Below, in pieces: positions 8,315 through 15,974 of a stretch of DNA of 64,000 bases; the stretch's first letter is position 1, and each line of letters begins with the position of its first letter. Origin of the DNA: Pseudomonas fragi (GTDB lineage Bacteria > Pseudomonadota > Gammaproteobacteria > Pseudomonadales > Pseudomonadaceae). The notes beneath the pieces are model-generated. The model saw only the letters and a program-made list of their open reading frames with translations, had not been told where the DNA came from and did no database searches. Made by a program: the position numbers and the translations under genes. The stretch is taken from positions 2,356,001 through 2,420,000 of the forward strand of contig NZ_CP104861.1 of assembly GCF_025426255.1 (NCBI RefSeq), written 5' to 3'.

Positions 8315-9982
8315 GTGATCAATAAAAATAACAATAAATGTCCAGGGCCGCGCCCGCACCGTTATCAGGTCAGTGGCCTGGCGGTCGCCGTGGCACTGGT
8401 CTCCAGCCCAGTGTGGGCAGGGGATACCATCGAGTTTGATGACGGCACCACCATCGATTGGTCGGTCACCACCAGTTATGGCATCGGCATGCGCTTGGGT
8501 AATCCCAGCGACAGGTTGATGGGGGTAAACGCTGATGATCCTAACCGCAACTTCGATCAGCACAGCCTCACCACCAACCGGGTCGGCGCGCTGGGCGAGA
8601 TGATCCTGCGCAAGGACAACTACGGCGCGGTGGTGCGTGCCAGTACCTTTTACGACGATGTATACCACCGTAATAACGACAATAATTCGCCTGCGACCGT
8701 CAACAAATACGGCAGCAATGACGAGTTCACCAGCGATACCCGCTATTACAGCGGAGGTCGTACGCGCTTGCTCGACGCTTATGTGTTTGGCGGCTGGCGT
8801 TTTGAGAACGACACGATGCTCGATGTTAAAGCCGGTCGGCATATCGAGTCGTGGGGCGAGAGCCTTTACTACCCTGGCGTGAATGGTGTGCAGAACCCGT
8901 CCGATGCGGTCAAGGCTGCGCAGCCGGGGGTTGAGGTCAAGGAAGTGCTGCTGCCAGTCGGGCAGTTCTCGGCGTCCTATCGGATCAACCCGCAAATTAC
9001 CTTGGGCGGCTATGTGCAGTACGAGTGGAAGGGTACTGAACTGCCGCCGGTGGGCAGCTTTCTGTCGACCTCGGATGTAATCGGGCCGGGTCGCGAGTTT
9101 CTGTATATGGGCGCCAACAAGGTGCCTTACCTGGGCACGGATGAACCACGTGATAGCGGGCAGTGGGGCGCGCAGATCCGTTATCGCCCGGTCAGCGAGC
9201 TTGAACTGTCGCTGTTCCATGTGGTGTACCACGACAAAAACCCGGCCACCGCACTGGTGGGCTGGGACCCGATCCCGGCCGGGCCCGGCGGGCTGGCGTA
9301 CAAGGCCAACGGTTATAGGGTCAAGTATTTTGAAGACATCAAGCTGACCGGTATCAGCGCCACCACCAAGCTGGGCGAGTACCAGCTCGGTGCGGAATGG
9401 TCGTATCGCGACGGTGCGCCAGTGATGGTCAACACTGGGCTGGGGCCTGTACCTGCCAGGGGCAAGGGCCAGCAGCTGCAGTTTTCGGCCATGCGCATTC
9501 TGGGTGACCGCCCATGGGCCAGCCAGACCACATTGACCGGTGAAATCGTCACCGTGCGTGCCGACCATGCCGACGACACCTCGGCAGCACCCAACCTTGA
9601 AGGCTTGCCTCTGTTGCCATCGCTGGCACCGTCGGTGCAACCGTCCAATGACTACACCTACAAGACCAGCAGTGCATGGCGTACTCGCTCATCCAGCGCG
9701 TACACCGTCGGTGCTTCGTTCAGTTATCCGGGCGTATTCCAGGGCTGGGACCTGGAGGTTCCGTTCACCTTCTCGGACGTGTTCAGCGGCGCGGCGCCGA
9801 TGTCGGGGACGATTGCCGGGGTAGCGGGTGACCGTCGCCTGAGTGCGGGCACCACCTTCAAATACCTGAGCAACCTGGAAGTGTCGCTCAAGTACATCGG
9901 ATATCTGGGCTCGCCTGACCCGATCTACCGGCCTCTGGCAGACCGTGACTACGCCACGTTCTCGATGAAATACACCTTCTAA
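8315..9982 (+). CDS. DUF1302 family outer-membrane protein
   Basis: This 555-residue protein has a cleavable signal peptide: a basic stretch, then GLAVAVALVSSPVWA, with cleavage expected before GDTIEF. The mature part has alternating beta-strand character and ends in an aromatic residue (FSMKYTF), as outer-membrane barrels do. I place the start at GTG 8315 because a good GGAGAGG site lies just upstream; an in-frame ATG at 8225 would add 30 unlikely residues. DUF1302 proteins are common in Pseudomonas, often beside DUF1329 or CoA-degradation genes, and are thought to help take up hydrophobic substrates. It closes the first catabolic block and is followed by a REP doublet. Confidence 0.85.
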   Translation: MINKNNNKCPGPRPHRYQVSGLAVAVALVSSPVWAGDTIEFDDGTTIDWSVTTSYGIGMRLGNPSDRLMGVNADDPNRNFDQHSLTTNRVGALGEMILRKDNYGAVVRASTFYDDVYHRNNDNNSPATVNKYGSNDEFTSDTRYYSGGRTRLLDAYVFGGWRFENDTMLDVKAGRHIESWGESLYYPGVNGVQNPSDAVKAAQPGVEVKEVLLPVGQFSASYRINPQITLGGYVQYEWKGTELPPVGSFLSTSDVIGPGREFLYMGANKVPYLGTDEPRDSGQWGAQIRYRPVSELELSLFHVVYHDKNPATALVGWDPIPAGPGGLAYKANGYRVKYFEDIKLTGISATTKLGEYQLGAEWSYRDGAPVMVNTGLGPVPARGKGQQLQFSAMRILGDRPWASQTTLTGEIVTVRADHADDTSAAPNLEGLPLLPSLAPSVQPSNDYTYKTSSAWRTRSSSAYTVGASFSYPGVFQGWDLEVPFTFSDVFSGAAPMSGTIAGVAGDRRLSAGTTFKYLSNLEVSLKYIGYLGSPDPIYRPLADRDYATFSMKYTF

Positions 9983-10000
9983 AACACGCCCCACCCTGGT

Positions 10001-10085
10001 GTGGGAGCGGGCTTGCTCGCGATGCAGGCAGCGCGTTGTTTCTGTCTGATCGCATTGATGCCATCGCGAGCAAGCCCGCTCCCAC
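10001..10085. repeat. REP doublet (inverted pair)
   Basis: Two 24-base arms, starting GTGGGAGCGGGCTTGCTCGC (10001-10024) and ending in its complement (10062-10085), are perfectly complementary across a 37-base spacer. This is the common Pseudomonas REP/REPIN type. It lies between the DUF1302 gene and the next block. Confidence 0.92.
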
Positions 10086-10119
10086 AGGTGATCCAGTTCG
10101 CATTCAAAGAGAGAAACCC

Positions 10120-11331
10120 ATGGGTCTTAAAGGTCACGCGGCCATTGTCGGCAGCGCACAGTACAAACCGGAGAAATACGCTACGGCCCCGCGCATGTTC
10201 CATCTGGAGCAAGTTGCCGACCTGGCGGCTCAGGCATTGCAGGATGCAGGTTTGCAGGCATCCGATCTCGACGGGCTGGTGATCAACGGCCCGCAATTTC
10301 ACGAAGCTTCGGTGTTCGTACCGGCCATGGCCGCCGAATACCTGGGCTTGCGACTCAATTTTGCCGAAGTCGTCGACCTTGGTGGCTGTACCTCGGTGGG
10401 TATGGTCTGGCGCGCAGCGGCCGCCATCGAACTGGGTTTGTGCCAGGCGGTGCTGTGCGTATTGCCTGCACGCATGGCACCGATGGGTCCGGATGAAGAC
10501 GCCAGTTGGATGGCCCGGGCCATGCGCTTTGGGGGGCACAGCACGGCGTTTGGCGCACCTGAAGCCGAGTTCGATTTGCCATACGGCCATATGGGTCAGA
10601 ACACCGGTTACGCGATGATCGCTCAGCGCTATGCCGCGCAATATGGCTACGACCCGCGGGCGATGGCAAAAATCGCGGTGGATCAACGCACCAATGCGCA
10701 GTTCAACCCGCAAGCAATGTTCTACGGCCAGCCGTTGACCATTGAGCAAGTACTGGCCAGCAAAAAAGTCGCTGACCCGCTGCATGTACTGGAAATCGTC
10801 ATGCCTGTGGCGGGTGGCGCCGCGATGATCATCGCTTCCAAAGAGGTGGCAGCGCGAGCCCGCAAGCGACCGTCCTGGATCACTGGTTTTGGCGAGCACC
10901 TGGCATTCAAGTCGCCGTCCTATGCCGCTGACATGTTGCACACCCCAATCGGGCCTGCTTCGCGCCGCGCCTTCGAGATGGCCGGGCTCAAGCCAGGTGA
11001 TGTGGATGCGGCACAAATTTATGACTGCTACACCATCACTGCCTTACTGACCCTGGAAGACGCCGGATTTTGCGCCAAGGGCGAAGGCATGAGCTTTGTG
11101 CGTGAACACGATCTGACCTGGCGCGGCGACTTCCCGATGAACACCCACGGCGGCCAGCTCAGCTTTGGTCAGGCAGGCTCGGCCGGCGGCATGAGCCAGG
11201 TAATCGAAGCCGTGACGCAAATTGCCGGTGAAGCCGGTGAACGCCAGCTCAAACGTTGCGACACGGTGTATGTATCAGGCACCGGTGGGGTGATGAGTGA
11301 GCAGGGCGCATTGATACTTCAGGGAGCTTGA
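10120..11331 (+). CDS. thiolase-fold lipid-transfer/aldolase-like protein (Ltp2-like)
   Basis: This 403-residue protein of the SCP-x/lipid-transfer thiolase branch starts at ATG 10120 (GAGAGAAA upstream); an earlier in-frame start lies in the REP. A Cys is present at the usual nucleophile region (GGCTS, Cys90). However, the loop that normally contains the catalytic GHP histidine reads SFGQAGSAGG (348-357), and the C-terminal CxG cysteine is replaced in SGTGG (386-390). YDCYT is at 301-305. Loss of the His and second Cys is known for Ltp2-type aldolases, which cleave side-chain beta-hydroxyacyl-CoA esters by retro-aldol and need a DUF35 partner. The next gene, 5 bp after the stop, encodes a DUF35 domain. 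The diterpenoid-cluster protein DitF is of this family too. Confidence 0.82.
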   Translation: MGLKGHAAIVGSAQYKPEKYATAPRMFHLEQVADLAAQALQDAGLQASDLDGLVINGPQFHEASVFVPAMAAEYLGLRLNFAEVVDLGGCTSVGMVWRAAAAIELGLCQAVLCVLPARMAPMGPDEDASWMARAMRFGGHSTAFGAPEAEFDLPYGHMGQNTGYAMIAQRYAAQYGYDPRAMAKIAVDQRTNAQFNPQAMFYGQPLTIEQVLASKKVADPLHVLEIVMPVAGGAAMIIASKEVAARARKRPSWITGFGEHLAFKSPSYAADMLHTPIGPASRRAFEMAGLKPGDVDAAQIYDCYTITALLTLEDAGFCAKGEGMSFVREHDLTWRGDFPMNTHGGQLSFGQAGSAGGMSQVIEAVTQIAGEAGERQLKRCDTVYVSGTGGVMSEQGALILQGA

Positions 11332-11336
11332 ATCCG

Positions 11337-12272
11337 ATGTCGAATAACAAACCAATGCCGGTAGCGACCGAAATTTCTGCGCCGTTCTGGGAAGGTCTGA
11401 AGGCTGAGCGTCTGCTGATTCAGCAATGTGAGCACTGCAGCCATTGGGTATTTTATCCGCGTCGGCATTGCCCGGCGTGCTTCACCCATGCCCTGACCTG
11501 GCGTGAAGTCAGCGGCGGGGCGACGTTATACAGCTTTACCGTAACCCGCATCGCGACCCTGCCGGATTTCGCCGATGAAATGCCGCAAATGCTGGCGGTG
11601 GTCGAACTGGATCAAGGCGTACGGATCAATACCAATCTGGTGGGGCTGGACGAGTCAGAGGTGAAGATCGGCATGCGTCTGCAACCGGTGTTTGCCGAGG
11701 TCGATGGCAAAGGAAATCGGCTGCTGCGTTTTACCGGGCTGGACAAGGACGCAGATGCGTTGAAGACCTTACGCGTGGTCGAGCAACCGGTTGCAGCAGC
11801 AGTAGCGGTGCGTCAGATTGCTCTGGATGACGAAGCAGGATTACAGGCCTTGGTCAGCGACCAATTCAGCCCTTGGAGCAATCAGGTGGTGGTCGATCAG
11901 GCCTTGATCGACACCTTTGCCCAGTTGTCGGGCGACGACTACTGGATTCATACCGACCCAGAGCGGGCGCGCAAGCAAAGCCCGTTTGGCGGCACCATTG
12001 CCCATGGGGCGCTGGTGCAGATTCTGCAATCACGGATGAAACTGAACCTGGGGTACGAGATCACCGGTTTCAGCAACATGATCAACTACGGTTCGGATCG
12101 ACTGCGCTTTCCGGCACCGGTGCCAGCGGGCTCGACGATTCATGCGCGGGCACGGGTGAAGAAGGTGGAGCGCGTCAAGAGCGGCACCCAGTTGACCCTT
12201 GAACTCAACACCCATGTACTGGGCAGCGAGCGGCCGTCGGTGATCAATGAACTGGTGATTCTCTATATGTAA
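11337..12272 (+). CDS. DUF35 OB-fold / MaoC hydratase fusion protein
   Basis: This 311-residue two-domain protein starts with a DUF35 rubredoxin-like zinc ribbon (Cys31, Cys34, Cys45, Cys48) and OB-fold (to about 135). It ends with a MaoC hot-dog hydratase domain (about 170-311) that keeps Asp200 and His205 in GDDYWIH, then FGGTIAHG. ATG 11337 is chosen because AGGGAG lies about 10 bases upstream; TTG 11328 would be too close. In mycobacterial cholesterol degradation, ChsH2 joins a MaoC and a DUF35 domain and pairs with ChsH1 and Ltp2. Here the same two activities sit beside an Ltp2-like gene, with the DUF35 domain first. It probably hydrates an enoyl-CoA and activates the aldolase. Confidence 0.87.
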   Translation: MSNNKPMPVATEISAPFWEGLKAERLLIQQCEHCSHWVFYPRRHCPACFTHALTWREVSGGATLYSFTVTRIATLPDFADEMPQMLAVVELDQGVRINTNLVGLDESEVKIGMRLQPVFAEVDGKGNRLLRFTGLDKDADALKTLRVVEQPVAAAVAVRQIALDDEAGLQALVSDQFSPWSNQVVVDQALIDTFAQLSGDDYWIHTDPERARKQSPFGGTIAHGALVQILQSRMKLNLGYEITGFSNMINYGSDRLRFPAPVPAGSTIHARARVKKVERVKSGTQLTLELNTHVLGSERPSVINELVILYM

Positions 12273-12281
12273 TCCCCCCCT

Positions 12282-12351
12282 GTGGGAGCGAGCCTGCTCG
12301 CGAAAGCGTGTTTGACTGGATGATCGCTTTCGCGAGCAGGCTCGCTCCTGC
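12282..12351. repeat. REP doublet (inverted pair)
   Basis: Left arm GTGGGAGCGAGCCTGCTCGC and onwards (12282-12308) pairs with the right arm (12325-12351), with mismatches only at the outer tip (CTCCTGC for CTCCCAC). It separates the DUF35-MaoC gene from the extradiol dioxygenase gene and marks the boundary of the third catabolic block. Confidence 0.9.
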
Positions 12352-12465
12352 AGTTTTTATGTGTGTTCCGCCAATCAAGCTTTAGTCTCAACGGACGATG
12401 AGCCTCGCAACCTTCCTTCCCATACTGCTCTCAGCCAATAAATACAGGCATTGAGGAGCAGGCAC

Positions 12466-13359
12466 ATGATCGATATTCGTGGTTTGAGCTACTTCGTTGC
12501 AGAGTCTGCCGACCCCGTTCAGTGGCAGCGTTATGCCCAGGACGTGCTCGGGATGATGGTCAGCGAAGCACCCGCCGGTGGCGTGTACGTGAAAATGGAT
12601 GAGCGTCCGTTTCGCATGCTGATCGTGCCAGGCGGTGAGTCGCGCTACCTGGCCTCCGGTTGGGAACTGGCCAGCGAGAAGGCATTCAATGCCGCCATCG
12701 AAGTACTGGATCAAGCTGATGTGAACTGGCGCTTGGGCACCCCCGAGCAGTGCGATCAGCGCGGTGTGCAAGCGCTGCTGCATGTCACCGACCCGTCGGG
12801 CAACCGTCATGAACTGAGCTGGGGCCATCGCTCCGATTGCCAGCCGTTTATCTCGCCGCAAGGCGTACCAGGTTTTATCACTGGCGATATGGGCCTGGGC
12901 CACACCGTGCTGCCTGCACCGAATTTCGATGCCACGCTGGCGTTTGCCAAGGATGTGCTTGGCTTTGAACTGTCGGACATTTTCAACTTCCGGCCCGACC
13001 CTTCGGCGCCACCGGTCCGCATCCATTTTTTACATTGCAAAAACAGCCGTCACCACAGCCTGGCGCTGGCCGAATACCCGGTGCCGTCCGGTTGTGTGCA
13101 CGTGATGGTCGAGGTCGAGTCGATGACCGAAGTCGGTCGCGCCCATGACCGGCGCATCGCCCACCAAGTGCCGTTGTCGGCCACCCTCGGCCAGCACCTG
13201 AACGACCGCATGACCTCGTTCTATATGAAAACCCCTTCAGGCTTTGACCTGGAGTACGGCTACGGCGGCTTGCTGGTGGACTGGCAAGAGCACAGCGCTT
13301 TTGAATTCACCCGGGTAAGCCTGTGGGGCCACGATTTCTCCGTGGGCCAAGAACAGTAA
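12466..13359 (+). CDS. extradiol ring-cleavage dioxygenase (HsaC/TesB-like)
   Basis: This 297-residue type I (vicinal oxygen chelate) dioxygenase opens catecholic rings next to the two hydroxyls using Fe(II). Expected metal ligands are present: His146 (MGLGHTV), His197 (RHHSLA) and Glu263 (SGFDLEYG). Acid/base residues are His244 (LGQHLND) and Tyr253. The C-terminal motifs SATLGxHxND, SFYMKTPxGFD and SLWGHDF match, as I recall them, the HsaC/TesB group that cleaves the aromatised A-ring of steroids. The DitC enzyme of diterpenoid degradation also belongs to the extradiol family. ATG 12466 has GAGGAG upstream; the in-frame start at 12451 is rejected. It heads the block with the IpdA-, IpdB- and IpdC-like genes. 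Confidence 0.9.
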   Translation: MIDIRGLSYFVAESADPVQWQRYAQDVLGMMVSEAPAGGVYVKMDERPFRMLIVPGGESRYLASGWELASEKAFNAAIEVLDQADVNWRLGTPEQCDQRGVQALLHVTDPSGNRHELSWGHRSDCQPFISPQGVPGFITGDMGLGHTVLPAPNFDATLAFAKDVLGFELSDIFNFRPDPSAPPVRIHFLHCKNSRHHSLALAEYPVPSGCVHVMVEVESMTEVGRAHDRRIAHQVPLSATLGQHLNDRMTSFYMKTPSGFDLEYGYGGLLVDWQEHSAFEFTRVSLWGHDFSVGQEQ

Positions 13360-13368
13360 GGAATCACC

Positions 13369-14244
13369 ATGAACAAGCAAATGACAGCGGCAGACGTGGT
13401 CGGCCAGTTGCGCGACGGCATGACCATCGGCTTCGGCGGCTGGGGCCCACGGCGCAAGCCCATGGCGATTGTGCGCGAGATCCTGCGCTCGGACGTCAAG
13501 GACCTTACTGTGGTCGCCTACGGCGGTCCTGAAGTCGGGATGCTGTGCGCGGCCGGCAAGGTCAAAAAACTGGTTTTCGGCTTTGCCACCCTCGATGCGA
13601 TCCCGCTCGAAGCCTACTTTCGCAAGGCCCGCGAGGCCGGTGAACTGGAGCTGATGGAACTGGACGAAGGCATGCTGCAATGGGGCCTGCGCGCCGCGGG
13701 TATGCGCCTGCCGTTTTTGCCGACCCGATGCGGCCTGGCCACTGATGTCAGCCGCCTGAACCCCGAGATCAAGCAGGTGCAGTCGCCCTATGACGATGGC
13801 GAAGTGTTGCTGGCGATGCCGGCATTGAACCTGGATATGGCCTTTTTGCACGTCAACGTGGCGGACCGTCTGGGTAACACTCTGGTCACCGGTCCTGATC
13901 CGTATTTTGATCATCTGTTCGCCCGTGCTGCCAAGCAGTGTTTTGTGTCTTGCGAGCGGATTGAGGAACGCTTGAGCCTGGATGCCGCTCAAGCCCGCTT
14001 CAACACGTTCGAGCGCTATCTGGTCAGCGGCGTGGTTCATGCACCGTTTGGCGCGCACCCGACGTCGTGCCCGTCCGACTACGGCTGGGACATGAGCCAT
14101 TTGAAACGCTACAGCGCCAGTGCCGCTGAGGAAGGCGGCTGGGAAGGCTATGTAGCCGAGTTTGTGACCCCGGGCGAAAGCGCCTACCAGGCCAGCAATG
14201 GCGGTGTCGATCGACTCAGCGCTTTGCCGCTGCCCGTGTTTTAA
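13369..14244 (+). CDS. ipdA: CoA-transferase-fold subunit A, IpdA-like
   Basis: This 291-residue class I CoA-transferase alpha-type subunit has a near-diagnostic N-terminal block (MTIGFGGWGPRRKPMA, then LRSDVKDLTVV and YGGPEVGMLC). I recognise it from the mycobacterial IpdA protein, which with IpdB hydrolytically opens the last carbocyclic ring of steroid C/D-ring intermediates. Length matches (about 290). The segment ELDEGMLQWGLRAA and the pair PYFDHLF are also shared. AGGAAT precedes ATG 13369, 9 bp after the dioxygenase stop, and the B subunit follows after 11 bp. The symbol is given by homology; a glutaconate or 3-oxoadipate CoA-transferase would not share these motifs. Confidence 0.85.
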   Translation: MNKQMTAADVVGQLRDGMTIGFGGWGPRRKPMAIVREILRSDVKDLTVVAYGGPEVGMLCAAGKVKKLVFGFATLDAIPLEAYFRKAREAGELELMELDEGMLQWGLRAAGMRLPFLPTRCGLATDVSRLNPEIKQVQSPYDDGEVLLAMPALNLDMAFLHVNVADRLGNTLVTGPDPYFDHLFARAAKQCFVSCERIEERLSLDAAQARFNTFERYLVSGVVHAPFGAHPTSCPSDYGWDMSHLKRYSASAAEEGGWEGYVAEFVTPGESAYQASNGGVDRLSALPLPVF

Positions 14245-14255
14245 GGAGTTTGGAC

Positions 14256-15053
14256 ATGACTGCTATTAGCGAATACACCCTGGCTGAACTGTTGATCGTG
14301 GCTGCCTGTGAAGCCTGGCGCGGCAACGGTGAAGTGATTGCTTCGGGCCTGGGCGTGATTCCGCGCCTGGGTGCGAGCCTGGCCAAATTGACCCACAGCC
14401 CTGAACTGTTGATGACCGACAGCGAAGCATTTCTGGTGGAAGAACCGATCCCGCTGGGGCCTCGTGGTGATTATGTACCGCGCTACTCGGGTTACCTGTC
14501 GTTCGAGCGGGTGTTCGAGTGCGTATGGGGCGGACGCCGCCACGCGATGATCGGCCCGACCCAGATCGACCGCTGGGGCCAGACCAATCTGTCATGCATT
14601 GGCGACTATCAAAAGCCCAAGGTGGCGATGCTTGGGGTGCGCGGCTTGCCGGGCAACAGCATCAACCATATCAACTCGTTTTTTGTTCCGGCCCATAACA
14701 CCCGCGCTTTCGTCTCGGGCGAAGTGGACATGGTATCGGGTGTCGGCTTCAAGGCTGAGCGTTGGGAAGAGGGTATGCGCCGCGACTTGATGGATATCCG
14801 CCTGATCGTCACTGACCTGTGCGTGATGGACTTCGGTGGCCCGGATCGAGCGGTACAGGTGCGCTCCCTGCACCCCGGTGTGAGCTTTGAACAAGTGCAG
14901 GAAAATACTGGCTTCCCGTTACTCAAGGCTGCCGACCTCAAGCAAACCGTTGCCCCGACTCCGGAGCAACTGGCCCTGATTCGCCGTCTGGACCCCCACG
15001 ATTATCGCGCAGCAGCGCTCAAGGGCAACCCGCCCGGCATTCGCCAGGCCTGA
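14256..15053 (+). CDS. ipdB: CoA-transferase-fold subunit B, IpdB-like
   Basis: This 265-residue partner of the upstream IpdA-like subunit starts at ATG 14256, seven bases after AAGGAG; TTG 14250 is in frame but too close to it. Motifs that match IpdB are GRRHAMIGPTQIDRWGQTN, GVRGLPGNSINH, EVDMVSGVGF, and MDFGGPD followed by SLHPGV. These are more specific than the general CoA-transferase fold. Together, IpdAB catalyses hydrolytic C-C cleavage of a cyclic beta-diketone-like CoA ester rather than CoA transfer. Gene order A-B-Ech-C resembles the mycobacterial kstR2 regulon region. Confidence 0.85.
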   Translation: MTAISEYTLAELLIVAACEAWRGNGEVIASGLGVIPRLGASLAKLTHSPELLMTDSEAFLVEEPIPLGPRGDYVPRYSGYLSFERVFECVWGGRRHAMIGPTQIDRWGQTNLSCIGDYQKPKVAMLGVRGLPGNSINHINSFFVPAHNTRAFVSGEVDMVSGVGFKAERWEEGMRRDLMDIRLIVTDLCVMDFGGPDRAVQVRSLHPGVSFEQVQENTGFPLLKAADLKQTVAPTPEQLALIRRLDPHDYRAAALKGNPPGIRQA

Positions 15054-15068
15054 AGGCAAGGAATTCAC

Positions 15069-15974
15069 ATGAGCAGCGACAGCGAATTTGTGCAGCGGGC
15101 TGATACCGCTGTGTATGAAACCGAAGAGCCGGTGCTCTATGGGGTGGCCGATGGTATTGCCACACTGACCATGAACCGGCCGACCGTGAACAATGCGCAA
15201 AACTCGCAAATGACCTACGCCCTGGACGATGCTTTTCGCCGCGCGGTGAATGACGATGCGGTGAAAGTCATAGTGCTGCGCGGCAATGGCAAGCACTTCT
15301 CGGCGGGTCACGATATTGGCACCCCGGGGCGCGATATCAACAAAGCGTTTGATCGCGCCAGCCTGTGGTGGGATCACACCAACAAACCCGGTGGCGAATA
15401 CCTGTATGCCCGCGAGCAGGAGGTGTACCTGGGTATGTGTCGGCGCTGGCGAGAACTGCCCAAGCCGACCATTGCCATGGTGCAGGGAGCGTGCATTGCA
15501 GGTGGGTTGATGCTGGCCTGGGTATGCGATTTGATCGTGGCCAGCGACGATGCATTTTTTCAGGACCCAGTGGTGCGCATGGGCATTCCGGGGGTGGAGT
15601 ATTTTGCCCATCCCTATGAACTGAACCCGCGTATCGCCAAGGAATTCCTGTTTACCGGTGATCGTATGAACGCCGAACGCGCCTATCAAATGGGCATGGT
15701 CAACCGCCTGTTTGCCCGCGAGGAGCTGGAGGCGGGCACATACGCACTGGCCGCGGCCATTGCCAAACAGCCGCGCATGGGCTTGGCCTTGACCAAGCAG
15801 GCGATCAATCACGTTGAAGATTTGCAGGGCAAGCGCACGGCGATGGATGCGGTGTTTGCCTGGCATCACTTTGCCCATAGCCATAACGAGTTGCTCTCGG
15901 GCGACAAGCTTGGCGGCTATGACGCCAAGGCCATGATTGAAGCGAACAAGACCGCTGCAGGTGATCGTCGATGA
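15069..15974 (+). CDS. enoyl-CoA hydratase/isomerase family (crotonase), possible EchA20-like role
   Basis: This 301-residue crotonase-fold protein has the first oxyanion-hole element HFSAGHDI, where the amide binds the thioester carbonyl, and the second at GACIAGGLMLA. It is longer than the usual 250-260 residues because of an insertion, FDRASLWWDHTNKPGGEYLYAREQ (split here as FDRASLWW and the following 16 residues), after the first oxyanion loop. It lies between IpdB-like and IpdC-like genes, the place EchA20 occupies in mycobacterial steroid ring-degradation clusters. EchA20 opens ring D by a retro-Claisen-type hydrolysis. Plain hydratase activity is equally possible. AAGGAATT precedes ATG 15069, and the stop overlaps the next start by 4 bp. 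Confidence 0.82.
   Translation: MSSDSEFVQRADTAVYETEEPVLYGVADGIATLTMNRPTVNNAQNSQMTYALDDAFRRAVNDDAVKVIVLRGNGKHFSAGHDIGTPGRDINKAFDRASLWWDHTNKPGGEYLYAREQEVYLGMCRRWRELPKPTIAMVQGACIAGGLMLAWVCDLIVASDDAFFQDPVVRMGIPGVEYFAHPYELNPRIAKEFLFTGDRMNAERAYQMGMVNRLFAREELEAGTYALAAAIAKQPRMGLALTKQAINHVEDLQGKRTAMDAVFAWHHFAHSHNELLSGDKLGGYDAKAMIEANKTAAGDRR

Noticed and set aside
8297..9640. Minus-strand open frame of 447 codons opposite the DUF1302 gene
   Set aside because: His/Arg/Gln-rich composition without domains; the plus strand has a signal peptide and barrel features.
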